A stretch of DNA of 64,000 nucleotides. It comes from Flavobacterium beibuense. GTDB lineage: Bacteria; Bacteroidota; Bacteroidia; Flavobacteriales; Flavobacteriaceae. The notes below the pieces were generated by a model that was not told the DNA's origin, made no database searches, and worked only from the letters and a program-made list of their open reading frames with translations. The DNA is taken from positions 267,360 through 331,359 of the forward strand of contig NZ_JUIW01000004.1 of the NCBI RefSeq assembly GCF_004151245.1. The letters are read 5' to 3'. Each line of letters opens with the position of its first letter. Positions within the stretch are counted from its first letter, which is position 1. Positions 34,357-43,294 of this stretch are shown here, piece after piece. A program made the translations under genes and the position numbers.

Positions 34357-35052
34357 ATGGTTGCGGATCGTTTAAAGAAATATATTGAGACAAGAGAAAT
34401 TAGCTACTATGCATTTGAAAACAGTATAGATGCAAGCAGGGGCAGCATTTCTAAAGCAGTGAAAGACAATAAGAGCATAGGCTCTAATGTGCTGGAGAAA
34501 ATTTTTCAGGTATATAGCGATCTTAATCCGGTTTGGCTTTTAACCGGAGAAGGAAACATGCTTATAGATAATAATTCTGATGCTATTGCTAACGAAAGGA
34601 TAATAAGAACCTTTAGTTTAAAAACCGATACAAATATCGATTCCCAACAAATTCCTTTATACGATCTTGAAGCTGTGGCAGGTATAGTACCTTTGTTTAA
34701 TGAGGGCAAAACAGCTGTACCTTCAGATCATATCAGTATTCCTCATTTACCAAAATGTGACGGAGCTATTTATGTAACCGGAGACAGTATGTATCCTTTA
34801 CTTAGAAGCGGAGATATTGTACTTTATAAAGAAGTTAAGGATATCGTTAATAATATCTTTTGGGGAGAGATGTACCTGCTTAGCATAGACAATGATGGAG
34901 AGGAGTATATTACAGTGAAATTTATTGAACGCTCTGAAGAACCGGGTATGATTAAACTGGTTAGCGAAAACAAATATCATAAGGACAGGGATATTGAACT
35001 TTATAAGGTAAAGGCACTTGCTTTGGTTAAGGCTACTATCCGAAACAACTAG
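34357..35052 (+). CDS. HTH-type repressor with S24 (LexA/CI-like) peptidase domain
   Basis: A 231-residue regulator. An XRE-like helix-turn-helix occupies about residues 5-65 (IETREISYYAFENSIDASRGSISKAV). The C-terminal S24 domain holds the nucleophile Ser144 in VTGDSMYPLLRSGD and the general-base Lys188 in YITVKFIER. A candidate self-cleavage bond is Ala108-Gly109 (DLEAVAGIVP). The spacings (35 residues from cleavage Gly to Ser, 44 from Ser to Lys) resemble lambda CI, which supports an intact self-cleaving repressor. No phage, polymerase V or toxin gene is adjacent, so its targets are unknown; self-regulation through the upstream palindrome is likely. Confidence 0.85.
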   Translation: MVADRLKKYIETREISYYAFENSIDASRGSISKAVKDNKSIGSNVLEKIFQVYSDLNPVWLLTGEGNMLIDNNSDAIANERIIRTFSLKTDTNIDSQQIPLYDLEAVAGIVPLFNEGKTAVPSDHISIPHLPKCDGAIYVTGDSMYPLLRSGDIVLYKEVKDIVNNIFWGEMYLLSIDNDGEEYITVKFIERSEEPGMIKLVSENKYHKDRDIELYKVKALALVKATIRNN

Positions 35053-35085
35053 GTTTCTACAAAAAATCCACAATTCTTTCTACAC

Positions 35086-35127
35086 AATTACCCATTATTC
35101 CTCACATTTCTGAATGATGAGGTAATT
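35086..35127 (+). other. Long hairpin downstream of the S24 gene
   Basis: AATTACCCATTATTC pairs with GAATGATG-A-GGTAATT (15 pairs, one wobble, one bulged A) around an 11-base loop, 34 bases after the stop. The following sequence is only moderately T-rich, so it may be a weak terminator or an RNA-stability element. Confidence 0.4.
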
Positions 35128-35256
35128 CTGTTTCTCTTATTAAATAATTGATTTTTAGGCTGTTGAGTATTGGTTTTTAGTTTCATTTTCAAAAAGGCAT
35201 TGTAATTGGCTTATGTTATATGTTAAGTGAAATATTTAAAAAACAATAACACGACT

Positions 35257-35481
35257 ATGAAAAAATTATTTTTAAGCGCATTAATGCTTACAGGAGTAAT
35301 GGCATTTGCACAGGAACAACCAAAAGCACAAACACAAACTCAGCAACAGCCTGCTAAAACAGAAGAGGTAAAACCTGCTGAAACTGCACAGCCTCAAAAA
35401 GCGGAAGAGAAAAAAGCTGAGGCCGTTAAACCTGAAGAAAAAGCAACTAGAAAGGCAGAACCAGCTAAAAAATCAAGATAA
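35257..35481 (+). CDS. Small secreted low-complexity protein
   Basis: A 74-residue protein. The signal peptide (MKKLFLSALMLTGVMAFAQ) is convincing. The remaining 55 residues are almost entirely Lys, Glu, Ala, Pro, Gln and Thr in irregular repeats (AEEKKAEAVKPEEKATRKAE), so the mature protein is probably unstructured. An in-frame codon at 35227 gives a longer version, but the ATG at 35257 starts exactly at the signal peptide. Function is unknown; such Ala/Glu/Lys/Pro-rich small periplasmic proteins occur widely in flavobacteria. Terminator hairpins follow. Confidence 0.7.
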   Translation: MKKLFLSALMLTGVMAFAQEQPKAQTQTQQQPAKTEEVKPAETAQPQKAEEKKAEAVKPEEKATRKAEPAKKSR

Positions 35482-35560
35482 GTACTACCCGAATTTAGTG
35501 ACATCGATTTTTAGCGCCTATATAAAGAAACAGTTTTTTGATTCTATTTATCTGTTTCAA

Positions 35561-35594
35561 AAAATCTCCGGCAGTAAATGTCGGAGGTTTTTTG
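35561..35594 (+). terminator. Terminator after the small secreted protein gene
   Basis: AAAATCTCCGGCA pairs with TGTCGGAGGTTTT (13 pairs including two G-T wobbles) around GTAAA, then a T-run. It ends the + strand gene. Confidence 0.75.
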
Positions 35595-35601
35595 TTATCA
35601 T

Positions 35602-35632
35602 GAAAAAGCCCCACATTAAGTGGGGCTTTTTA
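35602..35632 (-). terminator. Terminator after the M1 peptidase gene
   Basis: AAAAAGCCCCAC / GTGGGGCTTTTT, a perfect 12-bp stem, starts 3 bases after the M1 peptidase stop on the - strand. A- and T-runs on both sides let it work both ways. Confidence 0.88.
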
Positions 35633-35634
35633 TA

Positions 35635-37524
35635 TTATTGCTTTACGAAAAAGTTATTTTCCTTGTTTACGTCGGCCATGAGCTCCATAGGGTCTATCAT
35701 GACTACTTTTATAGCCGATTTAGGCTTGTTTATTGTGAACTGATAGGTTTGGTGTGCCCAATCCCATTCCGGCAGCACAGTGCGCTTTAATTTGGTGAAA
35801 GGATTGTCTTTTATATAGTGCATAAGATTAAGCGGTACATAAAAGCTTTCCTGAGTACCGTCTTCATACACCACAATTATATCAAGTGGCATAGGCATAA
35901 GACCTATACGCTCCAGTGTTACTGTTGTATTACTGTTGTTTTCAGCAAGATCTTTAATGCTGTAATCAATAGTATTGGTAGTTTGGCACCAGTCGGTTAA
36001 ATACCAGTCAAGCTCTGCACCCGATACCTTTTCGGCCGTACGTATAATATCGTTTGGCGTAGGGTGGGTAAACTTGAAATCGTGATAATAACGCTTAATG
36101 GTCTTCATAAGGTTTTCCTGGCCTATGACATCTATAAGTTGCGACAGGAAAATAGTCCCCTTGCTGTAAGCCGAAATACCATAAAGCATATTTTGAGAAT
36201 ACCTGTCGGCATGAGTGGTAAGCGGTTGCTCATTTCCTGTAGACACCATATAGAAATAGTTAGAGTAAGCACCTGCCCAAGGGCTTGTTTCCTTTTCTTT
36301 CTTGTCGTTAGGAAGTACGGTTTCCATAGCCAAGTCACTTATGAAAGAAGTAAATCCTTCGTCCATCCATTCGTGTTTCGATTCATTGCTTGCCAAAATA
36401 TGCTGAAACCAAGAGTGTGCAAACTCGTGTGCTGTTACACCAACAAGGCTTCCGTAGCTGCGGTTACCGGTTATAAGGGTACACATGGCATACTCCATAC
36501 CACCGTCACCACCCTGTACAACAGAATATTGCTTGTAAGGGTATGGGCCGATGTTTTCATTATAAAATGCTAAAAGCTCAGCCGTTTTAGGCTGCATCTT
36601 TTTCCAGCTTTCGTTGTATTTAGGATTGTCTTTGTAGAAGAAGTGAAGCTCTACACCGTTAGGGCCTATTAACTTATCATGGATATAGTTATTATCTGCA
36701 CCCCAGGCAAAGTCGTGAACCATAGGTGCTTTAAAATGCCAGGTAAGCGTTTTTGTCTTTTTAGGATGTTTTACGGTAACTCCTTCATCTTCATAACCTT
36801 TTCCTATTTCGCTTTTGTTTTGAAGATACCCTGTACCACCAATAGTGTAGTCTTTATCAATAGTAATCTTTACATCAAAATCGCCCCATACGCCATGAAA
36901 CTCACGGCCAATGTAGGGATCTGCATGCCATCCTTCAAAATCATATTCTGCCATTTTAGGGTACCATTGCGTCATGGAAAGCGCAACCCCTTCTTCTGAA
37001 TTTCTTCCTGAACGGCGCACCTGTAAAGGAACCTGTCCGTCAAAGTCTAAAGTGAAAGTAGTTGATTTACCCGGTAATAAAGGCGTAGCTAAAGTTACCT
37101 CAAGAACAGTACCTGAAACAATGGTTTTAGCTTCCTGACCATCCTGTTTAAAGTTGTTTATCTTAAGAAAACCTATTTCATCTGGTTTAAGCGTACTTAT
37201 ACGGCTCTCCTTAATGGTTTCTTCACCTTTCTTAAAGCTTTTTACCATTCGACTGTCAGGGTCGGCAATAGTTTGCAGGCGTGCATCCATTTCGCTTCCC
37301 GGCTGAAAGGCATTGTTGTATAAATGATAAAAAACACGGCGCAGCGTGTCAGGGGAATTATTAGTATAAACAAGTTCCTGGTTTCCAGTATAACGGAAGG
37401 TTTTTACATCCATAGACACATTCATCTTGTAGTCTACGTGCTGTTGCCAGTAACCAGGGTTAGGGTTGTTTTGTGCAAACAATCCTGTTACCGCAAAAAG
37501 TGCAAATAATACTGATTTTTTCAT
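35635..37524 (-). CDS. M1 family metallopeptidase
   Basis: A 629-residue exported zinc aminopeptidase-like enzyme. The signal peptide ends LFALFAVTGLFAQ. The zinc motif HEFAHSWFQH occurs around residue 365, with the third ligand Glu in EWMDEGFTSF 18 residues after the second His, giving HExxH-x18-E. The exopeptidase-type motif appears as GGDGGMEYAMCTLITG about 30 residues before, a GxMEN-like variant (GGMEY). It lacks the long C-terminal helical domain of PepN, as usual for Bacteroidota periplasmic members. It probably degrades peptides outside the cytoplasm. A terminator separates it from the S8 protease gene upstream. Confidence 0.93.
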   Translation of the reverse strand: MKKSVLFALFAVTGLFAQNNPNPGYWQQHVDYKMNVSMDVKTFRYTGNQELVYTNNSPDTLRRVFYHLYNNAFQPGSEMDARLQTIADPDSRMVKSFKKGEETIKESRISTLKPDEIGFLKINNFKQDGQEAKTIVSGTVLEVTLATPLLPGKSTTFTLDFDGQVPLQVRRSGRNSEEGVALSMTQWYPKMAEYDFEGWHADPYIGREFHGVWGDFDVKITIDKDYTIGGTGYLQNKSEIGKGYEDEGVTVKHPKKTKTLTWHFKAPMVHDFAWGADNNYIHDKLIGPNGVELHFFYKDNPKYNESWKKMQPKTAELLAFYNENIGPYPYKQYSVVQGGDGGMEYAMCTLITGNRSYGSLVGVTAHEFAHSWFQHILASNESKHEWMDEGFTSFISDLAMETVLPNDKKEKETSPWAGAYSNYFYMVSTGNEQPLTTHADRYSQNMLYGISAYSKGTIFLSQLIDVIGQENLMKTIKRYYHDFKFTHPTPNDIIRTAEKVSGAELDWYLTDWCQTTNTIDYSIKDLAENNSNTTVTLERIGLMPMPLDIIVVYEDGTQESFYVPLNLMHYIKDNPFTKLKRTVLPEWDWAHQTYQFTINKPKSAIKVVMIDPMELMADVNKENNFFVKQ

Positions 37525-37533
37525 GGGCTAAAA

Positions 37534-37563
37534 TAAAAAAACGGAAGGGAAAGCCCCTTCCGT
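37534..37563 (-). terminator. Terminator after the S8 peptidase gene
   Basis: ACGGAAGGG / CCCTTCCGT, a perfect 9-bp stem with loop AAAGC, with an A-run (37535-37540) forming the U-tract on the - strand. It lies between the S8 and M1 genes. Confidence 0.82.
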
Positions 37564-37582
37564 CAGTATGGTTTAATGAAAA

Positions 37583-39202
37583 TTATTTTCCTCTTGAAAT
37601 CTGATCGGCCATGATCAGGGCATTGTAAGCATTTACAATTTTACCTGATTTTGAAGCCTCGCTGAACATGATTACTTTCTTGTCAGCATCTTCACCTACC
37701 TGTACCTGCATCTTTACAGCTAAGCCTGAATCCATAAGGATGTGCTTAACCTGAGAAGCAGAAAGTTTAGGGTAGTAAGCACGGATAAGTGCCGCAACAC
37801 CTGCTGCATTAGGAGATGCCATAGAAGTACCCTGAAGGAATTCATAGTGATTATCCGGAGTTGTTGCATAAATTCTCATACCCGGGCTAAATACGTCAAC
37901 GTTATTTTTACCGTAGTTAGAGAAAGGAGCTACTAAACCTTTTTCAGTAAGCTTGTTGTTAAGGGCACCAATACAGATAAAGTTATCTGAAATTTCAGGA
38001 CCTGTAACCATGTTATCGTTAGGATAACGCTCTACACCACCGTTTTTATCAAGGAAAGTACCCTCATTACCGGCAGCACAAACAATTAGAACGTCTTTTT
38101 CTCCTGCATATTTAATAGCATCATATACCCAGTTGCTGTGAGTAGAGAAGTATTTACCAAAGCTACCGTTAATAACTTTAGCACCATTATCTACAGCATA
38201 ACGTATAGCAAGGGCAACATCTTTATCATACTCATCTCCATCCGGCACAGCTCTTACTGCCATAATTTCCACAACATTGCTGGCAACACCGTCACCGCCA
38301 ATACCGTTGTTTCTTACCTGAGCGATAATACCAGATACGTGAGTACCGTGTTTAGCACCGTCTTTATCAGGACCAATTACGTTATTATTACCATAACTTT
38401 TAGTGCTGAAATCATCCGGGTTATCGCCTAAAATCTCACGAGCGTTATATTTTAGGTTCAGGTGGTATTCAAGCTCGTTGTTATAGTGTTCTACACCAGA
38501 GTTAACTTCTTTAGCAAGCTCTTCTCTTGTAAGGTCTGCTAAAATCATTACAAACTGATTTCTTACACCGGCAAGATTAGGGTCTTTTATATCAAGGCCT
38601 TTAAGGTCTTCTGCAGTATAATTTTCTTTACCTGTAAGTTCCTGGAAAGATTTGTCTGCTTTTTGAATAAAGTCCATCTGCATTTTACCTGCAAGAGCGT
38701 GGTTGTATTCTTCATCATACTTTTCTTTTGCTCTTTTGTAAATAGCAGAACCATCATCACCTTTTTTAAGGATCCTGATGAACTCCATGTTTTCATGGTT
38801 AATATCTCCTAAGAAATTCCACCCGTGAATATCGTCTACATATCCGTTATTGTCATCATCAATACCATTACCGGCAATCTCTTTAGGGTTAGTCCAGATT
38901 ACTGCCTGTAAATCAGGGTGCTCAATGTCAACACCTGAGTCAATTACACCAACAATAATTTTGTCTGCCTTTTTGTCTTTAAGCAGTTCGCTGTAAGCTC
39001 TGTCCACACTCATTCCCGGAATAGTGTCCGTTAACAGGTCCAGGTGGCTCCAACGCTCTTCCTGTATTTCAGTAAGATCAGCTTTTTTAGCTGTGATAGT
39101 CGTATTTATGGCAAGTGGAGTTGCCGTGATTTTTTTTGATGAACCGCAGCTTGCCAGGAACAATGCCAAGGCAGCCGACAGGTAAATAGACTTAAACTTC
39201 AT
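37583..39202 (-). CDS. S8 (subtilisin-like) serine protease, lipoprotein
   Basis: A 539-residue lipoprotein protease (lipobox ALALFLASCGSS, Cys19). The catalytic Asp lies in VGVIDSGVDIEHPDL near residue 87, the His in HGTHVSGIIAQ near 286 and the Ser in GTSMASPNAAGVAALI near 459. The gap between Asp and His is about 200 residues against about 30-40 in classical subtilisins. The extra segment is helical and charged, after the calcium-loop-like NGIDDDNNGYVDDIHGWNF. This enlarged form is known among Bacteroidota. There is no recognisable propeptide or type IX sorting tail, consistent with lipid anchoring. Confidence 0.93.
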   Translation of the reverse strand: MKFKSIYLSAALALFLASCGSSKKITATPLAINTTITAKKADLTEIQEERWSHLDLLTDTIPGMSVDRAYSELLKDKKADKIIVGVIDSGVDIEHPDLQAVIWTNPKEIAGNGIDDDNNGYVDDIHGWNFLGDINHENMEFIRILKKGDDGSAIYKRAKEKYDEEYNHALAGKMQMDFIQKADKSFQELTGKENYTAEDLKGLDIKDPNLAGVRNQFVMILADLTREELAKEVNSGVEHYNNELEYHLNLKYNAREILGDNPDDFSTKSYGNNNVIGPDKDGAKHGTHVSGIIAQVRNNGIGGDGVASNVVEIMAVRAVPDGDEYDKDVALAIRYAVDNGAKVINGSFGKYFSTHSNWVYDAIKYAGEKDVLIVCAAGNEGTFLDKNGGVERYPNDNMVTGPEISDNFICIGALNNKLTEKGLVAPFSNYGKNNVDVFSPGMRIYATTPDNHYEFLQGTSMASPNAAGVAALIRAYYPKLSASQVKHILMDSGLAVKMQVQVGEDADKKVIMFSEASKSGKIVNAYNALIMADQISRGK

Positions 39203-39274
39203 AATTCGTTTTATTTAATTTTTAAAATAGGTCTAATGAATCCTCAATTTGTTACACAAAAATCTGGATTAACA

Positions 39275-40135
39275 CTAAATTAGTATATCACTACATTTGT
39301 AAATGTCTTTTAAACGTACGCCTTTTTCGGTATGTTCTACCGTAATTATTTCATTATGCGCATCGTGTTCCAGGAAAAGGTAATAGCCATTATCGGCTGC
39401 AGCGTTCATAAATTTTGCCTTTTCGTTTAATGTTAAAAGCGGGCGTGTATCATAACCCATAACATAAGGCAACGGGATATGCCCTGCAGTAGGAAGCAAA
39501 TCGGCCATAAAAACAATGGTTTTTCCGTTGTAGTTAATGTGCGGTATCATTTGTTTTTCGGTATGTCCGTCAGCAAAAAAGATACCAAACCCCAATTCAC
39601 TTTTATCGAGAAAATCACCTTCAGGCCTGTTAATGAACTTAAGCTGTCCGCTTTCCTGCATTGGCTGGATATTTTCGCTTAGAAAAGAAGCCTTTTCACG
39701 GGCATTTGGTTTGATGGCCCATTCCCAATGATTGTCGTTTGTCCAGAAATTAGCATTTTTAAATGCTACCTCATAGCCGGTACGGTCTTTATTCCACTGC
39801 ACACTGCCGCCACAATGGTCAAAGTGAAGGTGGGTCATAAATACATCGGTAATATCATCCCTGTGAAACCCATACTTGGCTAATGATTTGTCCATAGAAT
39901 GATCTCCCCAAAGCGAATAGTAGCCAAAAAACTTCTCATTTTGTTTGTTTCCCATTCCTGTATCTATCAAAATCAGGCGGTTATCATCTTCAATTAAAAG
40001 GCACCTTGCCGCAATATCAATCAGATTATTATTATCGGCAGGGTTGGTTTTACTCCAGATGGTTTTAGGCACAACGCCAAACATAGCGCCGCCATCCAGC
40101 TTAAAATTGCCGCTTTCTATAGGGTATAATTTCAT
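39275..40135 (-). CDS. MBL-fold metallo-hydrolase
   Basis: A 286-residue metallo-beta-lactamase-fold hydrolase. The metal motif HLHFDHCGG lies near residues 111-119, a second His occurs in ADGHTEKQMIPHI, and the Asp of FMADLLPTAGHIPLPYVMGYD provides the bridging ligand. The C-terminal FLEHDAHNE holds the last His. It resembles the N-acyl homoserine lactonase/quinoprotein-type subgroup, but substrate prediction from sequence alone is unsafe. No signal peptide is present, so it is cytoplasmic. It diverges from the sufA-type gene. Confidence 0.88.
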   Translation of the reverse strand: MKLYPIESGNFKLDGGAMFGVVPKTIWSKTNPADNNNLIDIAARCLLIEDDNRLILIDTGMGNKQNEKFFGYYSLWGDHSMDKSLAKYGFHRDDITDVFMTHLHFDHCGGSVQWNKDRTGYEVAFKNANFWTNDNHWEWAIKPNAREKASFLSENIQPMQESGQLKFINRPEGDFLDKSELGFGIFFADGHTEKQMIPHINYNGKTIVFMADLLPTAGHIPLPYVMGYDTRPLLTLNEKAKFMNAAADNGYYLFLEHDAHNEIITVEHTEKGVRLKDIYKCSDILI

Positions 40136-40231
40136 CAGAATAAGTTTAAAGCTGCCAAATTAATAATTTAACCTCACATAGCGGTATAAGTATTGCTTAT
40201 AATACAATAAAGAGAAAAAGGTTACTATCTA

Positions 40232-40261
40232 TTGCAATCTGTAAAAATGGTGGTATCTTTG
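40232..40261 (+). promoter_or_regulatory. Promoter of the suf operon
   Basis: TTG at 40232-40234, exactly 19 bases, then TATCTTTG at 40254-40261, a full match to the Bacteroidota promoter consensus. The SufA-type ATG is 33 bases further on. No iron-type palindrome is evident here. Confidence 0.85.
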
Positions 40262-40294
40262 CACTAAATTTAGATTAAATATAAGTATACGATT

Positions 40295-40624
40295 ATGATA
40301 AAAGTTTCTGACACAGCAAGAAAGAAAGTCGTAAGCCTGATGGAAGACGACGGATTTGATGCTGCTACCGACTATGTTAGGGTAGGGGTTAAAAGTGGCG
40401 GATGCTCGGGGTTGTCATACGATTTGAAATTTGACAAAGCGCTGGGAGAAAATGACAAAGTGTTTGAGGACAACAATATAAAGATAGCCGTTGATAAAAA
40501 AAGCTTCCTGTATTTAGCAGGTACAATCCTGGAATATTCAGGAGGATTAAACGGTAAAGGATTTGTATTTAATAACCCAAATGCCAGCAGAACCTGCGGT
40601 TGCGGGGAAAGTTTTTCTTTATAA
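40295..40624 (+). CDS. A-type iron-sulfur cluster carrier (SufA/IscA/ErpA family)
   Basis: A 109-residue HesB/IscA-family protein that carries nascent Fe-S clusters to targets. The three conserved cysteines are present: Cys37 in VKSGGCSGLSYDL, and the C-terminal pair CGCG (NASRTCGCGESFSL). It is the first gene after a strong promoter, and the sufBCD genes lie downstream, so SufA is the natural role. The IVS-type gene intervenes before sufB. Confidence 0.93.
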   Translation: MIKVSDTARKKVVSLMEDDGFDAATDYVRVGVKSGGCSGLSYDLKFDKALGENDKVFEDNNIKIAVDKKSFLYLAGTILEYSGGLNGKGFVFNNPNASRTCGCGESFSL

Positions 40625-40661
40625 GTTTTAAAGTTAAAAGTTATAAAGTTGTAATGTCTGT

Positions 40662-41033
40662 ATGGCGAAACTAAACTCCTTTGAAGAAATTATTGCATGG
40701 CAAAAATCAAGAGAGCTCAATGCCGAAATATACAGAATTATAAATGAGAATGAACTGTTTACAAAAGATTATGGGCTGAGAGATCAGATGAGGAGGGCGA
40801 GTATCTCAATTTCATCCAATATAGCTGAAGGCTTTGAACGGGAAACCACAAAGGGATTTATAAGATTTCTTTATATAGCAAAAGCCTCTGCCGGAGAGTT
40901 TAGATCTCAATTATATTTAGCTTCAGATTTAGGCTATATTTCTAATGACGATTTTCAGACACTTAATTTAAAGGTAAATGATATATCAAAGTTGTTAAGT
41001 GGTTTTATAAAGTACCTGGCCGGAACTTTATAA
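40662..41033 (+). CDS. Four-helix-bundle protein (23S rRNA IVS family)
   Basis: A 123-residue protein of the four-helix-bundle family first described from intervening sequences in 23S rRNA (S23/IVS proteins). Typical segments are FEEIIAWQKSRELNAEIYRI, YGLRDQMRRASISISSNIAEGFER, and FLYIAKASAGEFRSQLYLASDLGYI. Function is unknown. It sits between the sufA-type gene and sufB with the same orientation and is flanked by A/T-rich direct repeats built on AAGTT/AACTT words, unlike the other suf junctions. That looks like a late insertion into the operon. Its codon use does not look grossly different by eye. Confidence 0.9.
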   Translation: MAKLNSFEEIIAWQKSRELNAEIYRIINENELFTKDYGLRDQMRRASISISSNIAEGFERETTKGFIRFLYIAKASAGEFRSQLYLASDLGYISNDDFQTLNLKVNDISKLLSGFIKYLAGTL

Positions 41034-41064
41034 CATTAAGAACTTTAAACATTAAGAACTTAAA
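41034..41064. repeat. Short A/T-rich repeats flanking the IVS-type gene
   Basis: ACATTAAGAACTT occurs twice in direct repeat (about 41033-41045 and 41049-41061) just before sufB. The left flank (40625-40655) has AAGTTTTAAAGTTAAAAGTT, built from the complementary AAGTT word. The two flanks are thus loosely inverted relative to each other. Confidence 0.6.
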
Positions 41065-42513
41065 ATGAGCAAGTACACAGAAGAAGAATTAAAAATCGAA
41101 CTCGAGAATAAAGAATACGAGTATGGTTTTTATACCGATATTGAGTCAGATACGTTTCCTAACGGGTTAAACGAGGATATCATTCGTGCCCTTTCTAACA
41201 AGAAAGAAGAGCCGGAATGGATGACTGAGTGGCGCCTTGAAGCCTTTAGGGCTTGGGAACAAATGGTAGAGCCCGAGTGGGCTAATGTACATTATGAAAA
41301 ACCTAATTTTCAAGCAATTTCATATTACTCTGCACCATTAAAAAAACCTAAATATGACAGTCTTGATGAGGTAGATCCTGAGCTTTTGGATACATTCAAA
41401 AAACTGGGAATCTCTATAGATGAGCAGAAAAAGCTGGCAGGTGTGGCTGTAGATATCGTTATGGACTCTGTTTCTGTAGCGACGACCTTCAAGAAAACAC
41501 TGGCAGAAAAAGGAATTATCTTCTGTTCAATTTCTGAAGCAATTAAAGAACATCCTGAACTTGTTAAAAAGTATTTAGGGACTGTAGTGCCGCAAAAAGA
41601 TAATTTTTATGCTGCACTTAACTCGGCTGTTTTCTCAGACGGTTCTTTCTGTTATATCCCTAAGGGAGTACGCTGCCCAATGGAGTTATCAACTTACTTC
41701 AGGATCAATCAGGCAGGAACAGGACAGTTTGAACGTACACTTGTAGTGGCTGATGAAGGTAGTTATGTCAGTTACCTTGAAGGCTGTACAGCGCCATCAC
41801 GTGATGAGAACCAGCTGCATGCCGCAGTTGTAGAACTTATTGCGCTTGATGATGCCGAGATTAAATATTCTACTGTACAAAACTGGTTCCCCGGGAATAA
41901 AGAGGGTAAAGGTGGAGTATACAACTTTGTAACTAAGCGCGGACTTTGTGAAAAGAACGCAAAAATATCATGGACACAGGTTGAAACAGGATCTGCTGTT
42001 ACATGGAAGTACCCAAGCTGTGTGCTTAAGGGAGATAATTCGGTAGGGGAGTTTTACTCTATTGCCGTTACCAATAATTACCAACAGGCAGATACGGGTA
42101 CAAAAATGATTCACTTAGGGAAAAATACTAAGAGTACCATTATTTCTAAAGGTATCTCGGCAGGTAAGTCGCAAAACAGTTACCGTGGTTTGGTTCAGAT
42201 TGGGGCGAGGGCAGAAAATGCCAGAAACTTCTCTCAATGTGACTCATTACTAATGGGTAACAGCTGCGGGGCACATACTTTCCCTTATATAGAGTCTAAA
42301 AATACAACAGCTAAAATAGAGCATGAGGCGACAACCAGTAAAATTGGTGAAGACCAGGTGTTTTACTGTAATCAAAGGGGTATTCCTACAGAGAAGGCTA
42401 TTGCTCTTATCGTAAACGGTTTCAGTAAAGAAGTATTAAACAAGCTTCCTATGGAGTTTGCTGTAGAGGCTCAAAAATTATTAGAGATAAGCCTTGAGGG
42501 GTCAGTAGGTTAA
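41065..42513 (+). CDS. sufB: Fe-S cluster assembly scaffold protein SufB
   Basis: A 482-residue core scaffold of the SufBC2D complex. It contains the N-terminal [31 protein letters not shown] segment, and the beta-helix core with the conserved [38 protein letters not shown]. It also has the C-terminal active-site region [28 protein letters not shown], with the Cys used for sulfur transfer. Length fits SufB (about 480). sufC and sufD follow, completing the complex. The 31-base gap before sufC contains no terminator. Confidence 0.97.
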   Translation: MSKYTEEELKIELENKEYEYGFYTDIESDTFPNGLNEDIIRALSNKKEEPEWMTEWRLEAFRAWEQMVEPEWANVHYEKPNFQAISYYSAPLKKPKYDSLDEVDPELLDTFKKLGISIDEQKKLAGVAVDIVMDSVSVATTFKKTLAEKGIIFCSISEAIKEHPELVKKYLGTVVPQKDNFYAALNSAVFSDGSFCYIPKGVRCPMELSTYFRINQAGTGQFERTLVVADEGSYVSYLEGCTAPSRDENQLHAAVVELIALDDAEIKYSTVQNWFPGNKEGKGGVYNFVTKRGLCEKNAKISWTQVETGSAVTWKYPSCVLKGDNSVGEFYSIAVTNNYQQADTGTKMIHLGKNTKSTIISKGISAGKSQNSYRGLVQIGARAENARNFSQCDSLLMGNSCGAHTFPYIESKNTTAKIEHEATTSKIGEDQVFYCNQRGIPTEKAIALIVNGFSKEVLNKLPMEFAVEAQKLLEISLEGSVG

Positions 42514-42544
42514 TTACGAATAAAAATACACCATTATATATTTT

Positions 42545-43291
42545 ATGTTATCAATTAAGAATTTACACGCAAGTGTTGAAGATAAGGAGATTTTAAGAGG
42601 AATAAACCTTGAAGTAAAAGCGGGAGAGGTACATGCTATAATGGGACCTAACGGTTCCGGTAAGAGTACACTTTCATCTGTAATTGCAGGTAAAGAGGAG
42701 TATGAAGTTACCGATGGTGAAATTTTTCTTGAAGGTGAAGATATAGGTGAGCTTGCACCGGAAGAAAGAGCACACAAAGGTGTTTTCCTTTCTTTCCAGT
42801 ATCCTGTAGAAATACCGGGAGTTTCGGTTACTAACTTCATGAAAACGGCAATTAACGAAAGCCGTAAGGCTAAAGGCCTTGAGGAAATGCCGGCTAATGA
42901 AATGCTTAAGCTTATCCGTGAAAAATCGGAACTTTTAGAAATAGACAGGAAGTTTTTATCACGTTCTTTAAACGAAGGTTTTTCGGGTGGTGAGAAGAAA
43001 CGTAATGAAATATTCCAGATGGCTATGCTTGAGCCAAAACTGGCCATTCTTGACGAAACCGATTCAGGACTTGATATCGATGCGCTTCGTATTGTTGCAA
43101 ACGGGGTTAACAAACTTCGCAGTAAAGACAACGCTGTAGTTGTTATTACGCACTACCAAAGGCTTCTTGATTATATCGTGCCAGATTATGTACATGTACT
43201 TTACAATGGTAAGATCGTAAAATCAGGAGGTAAAGAGCTTGCATACGAGCTTGAAGAAAAAGGTTACGACTGGATTAAATCGGAAAATTAA
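42545..43291 (+). CDS. sufC: Fe-S cluster assembly ATPase SufC
   Basis: A 248-residue ABC-type ATPase that drives conformational change in the SufBCD scaffold. Walker A is [18 protein letters not shown] (about residues 33-50). The Q-loop region is [15 protein letters not shown]. The signature motif is [14 protein letters not shown] and Walker B is [16 protein letters not shown], with the SufC-specific '[12 protein letters not shown]' form. The H-loop is [14 protein letters not shown]. It has no membrane partner, as expected for SufC. The stop is 3 bases before sufD. Confidence 0.97.
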   Translation: MLSIKNLHASVEDKEILRGINLEVKAGEVHAIMGPNGSGKSTLSSVIAGKEEYEVTDGEIFLEGEDIGELAPEERAHKGVFLSFQYPVEIPGVSVTNFMKTAINESRKAKGLEEMPANEMLKLIREKSELLEIDRKFLSRSLNEGFSGGEKKRNEIFQMAMLEPKLAILDETDSGLDIDALRIVANGVNKLRSKDNAVVVITHYQRLLDYIVPDYVHVLYNGKIVKSGGKELAYELEEKGYDWIKSEN

Positions 43292-43294
43292 GAA

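Noticed and set aside
34357..35052. S24 repressor as part of a phage immunity region
   Set aside because: Flanked by rnpA and by a small secreted protein gene, with no cro-like, integrase or att-like repeat around it.
41796..41807. Palindrome CATCACGTGATG inside sufB
   Set aside because: The CACGTG core lacks the GTT/AAC arms of parS, and it lies in a strongly conserved coding segment (PSRDEN).
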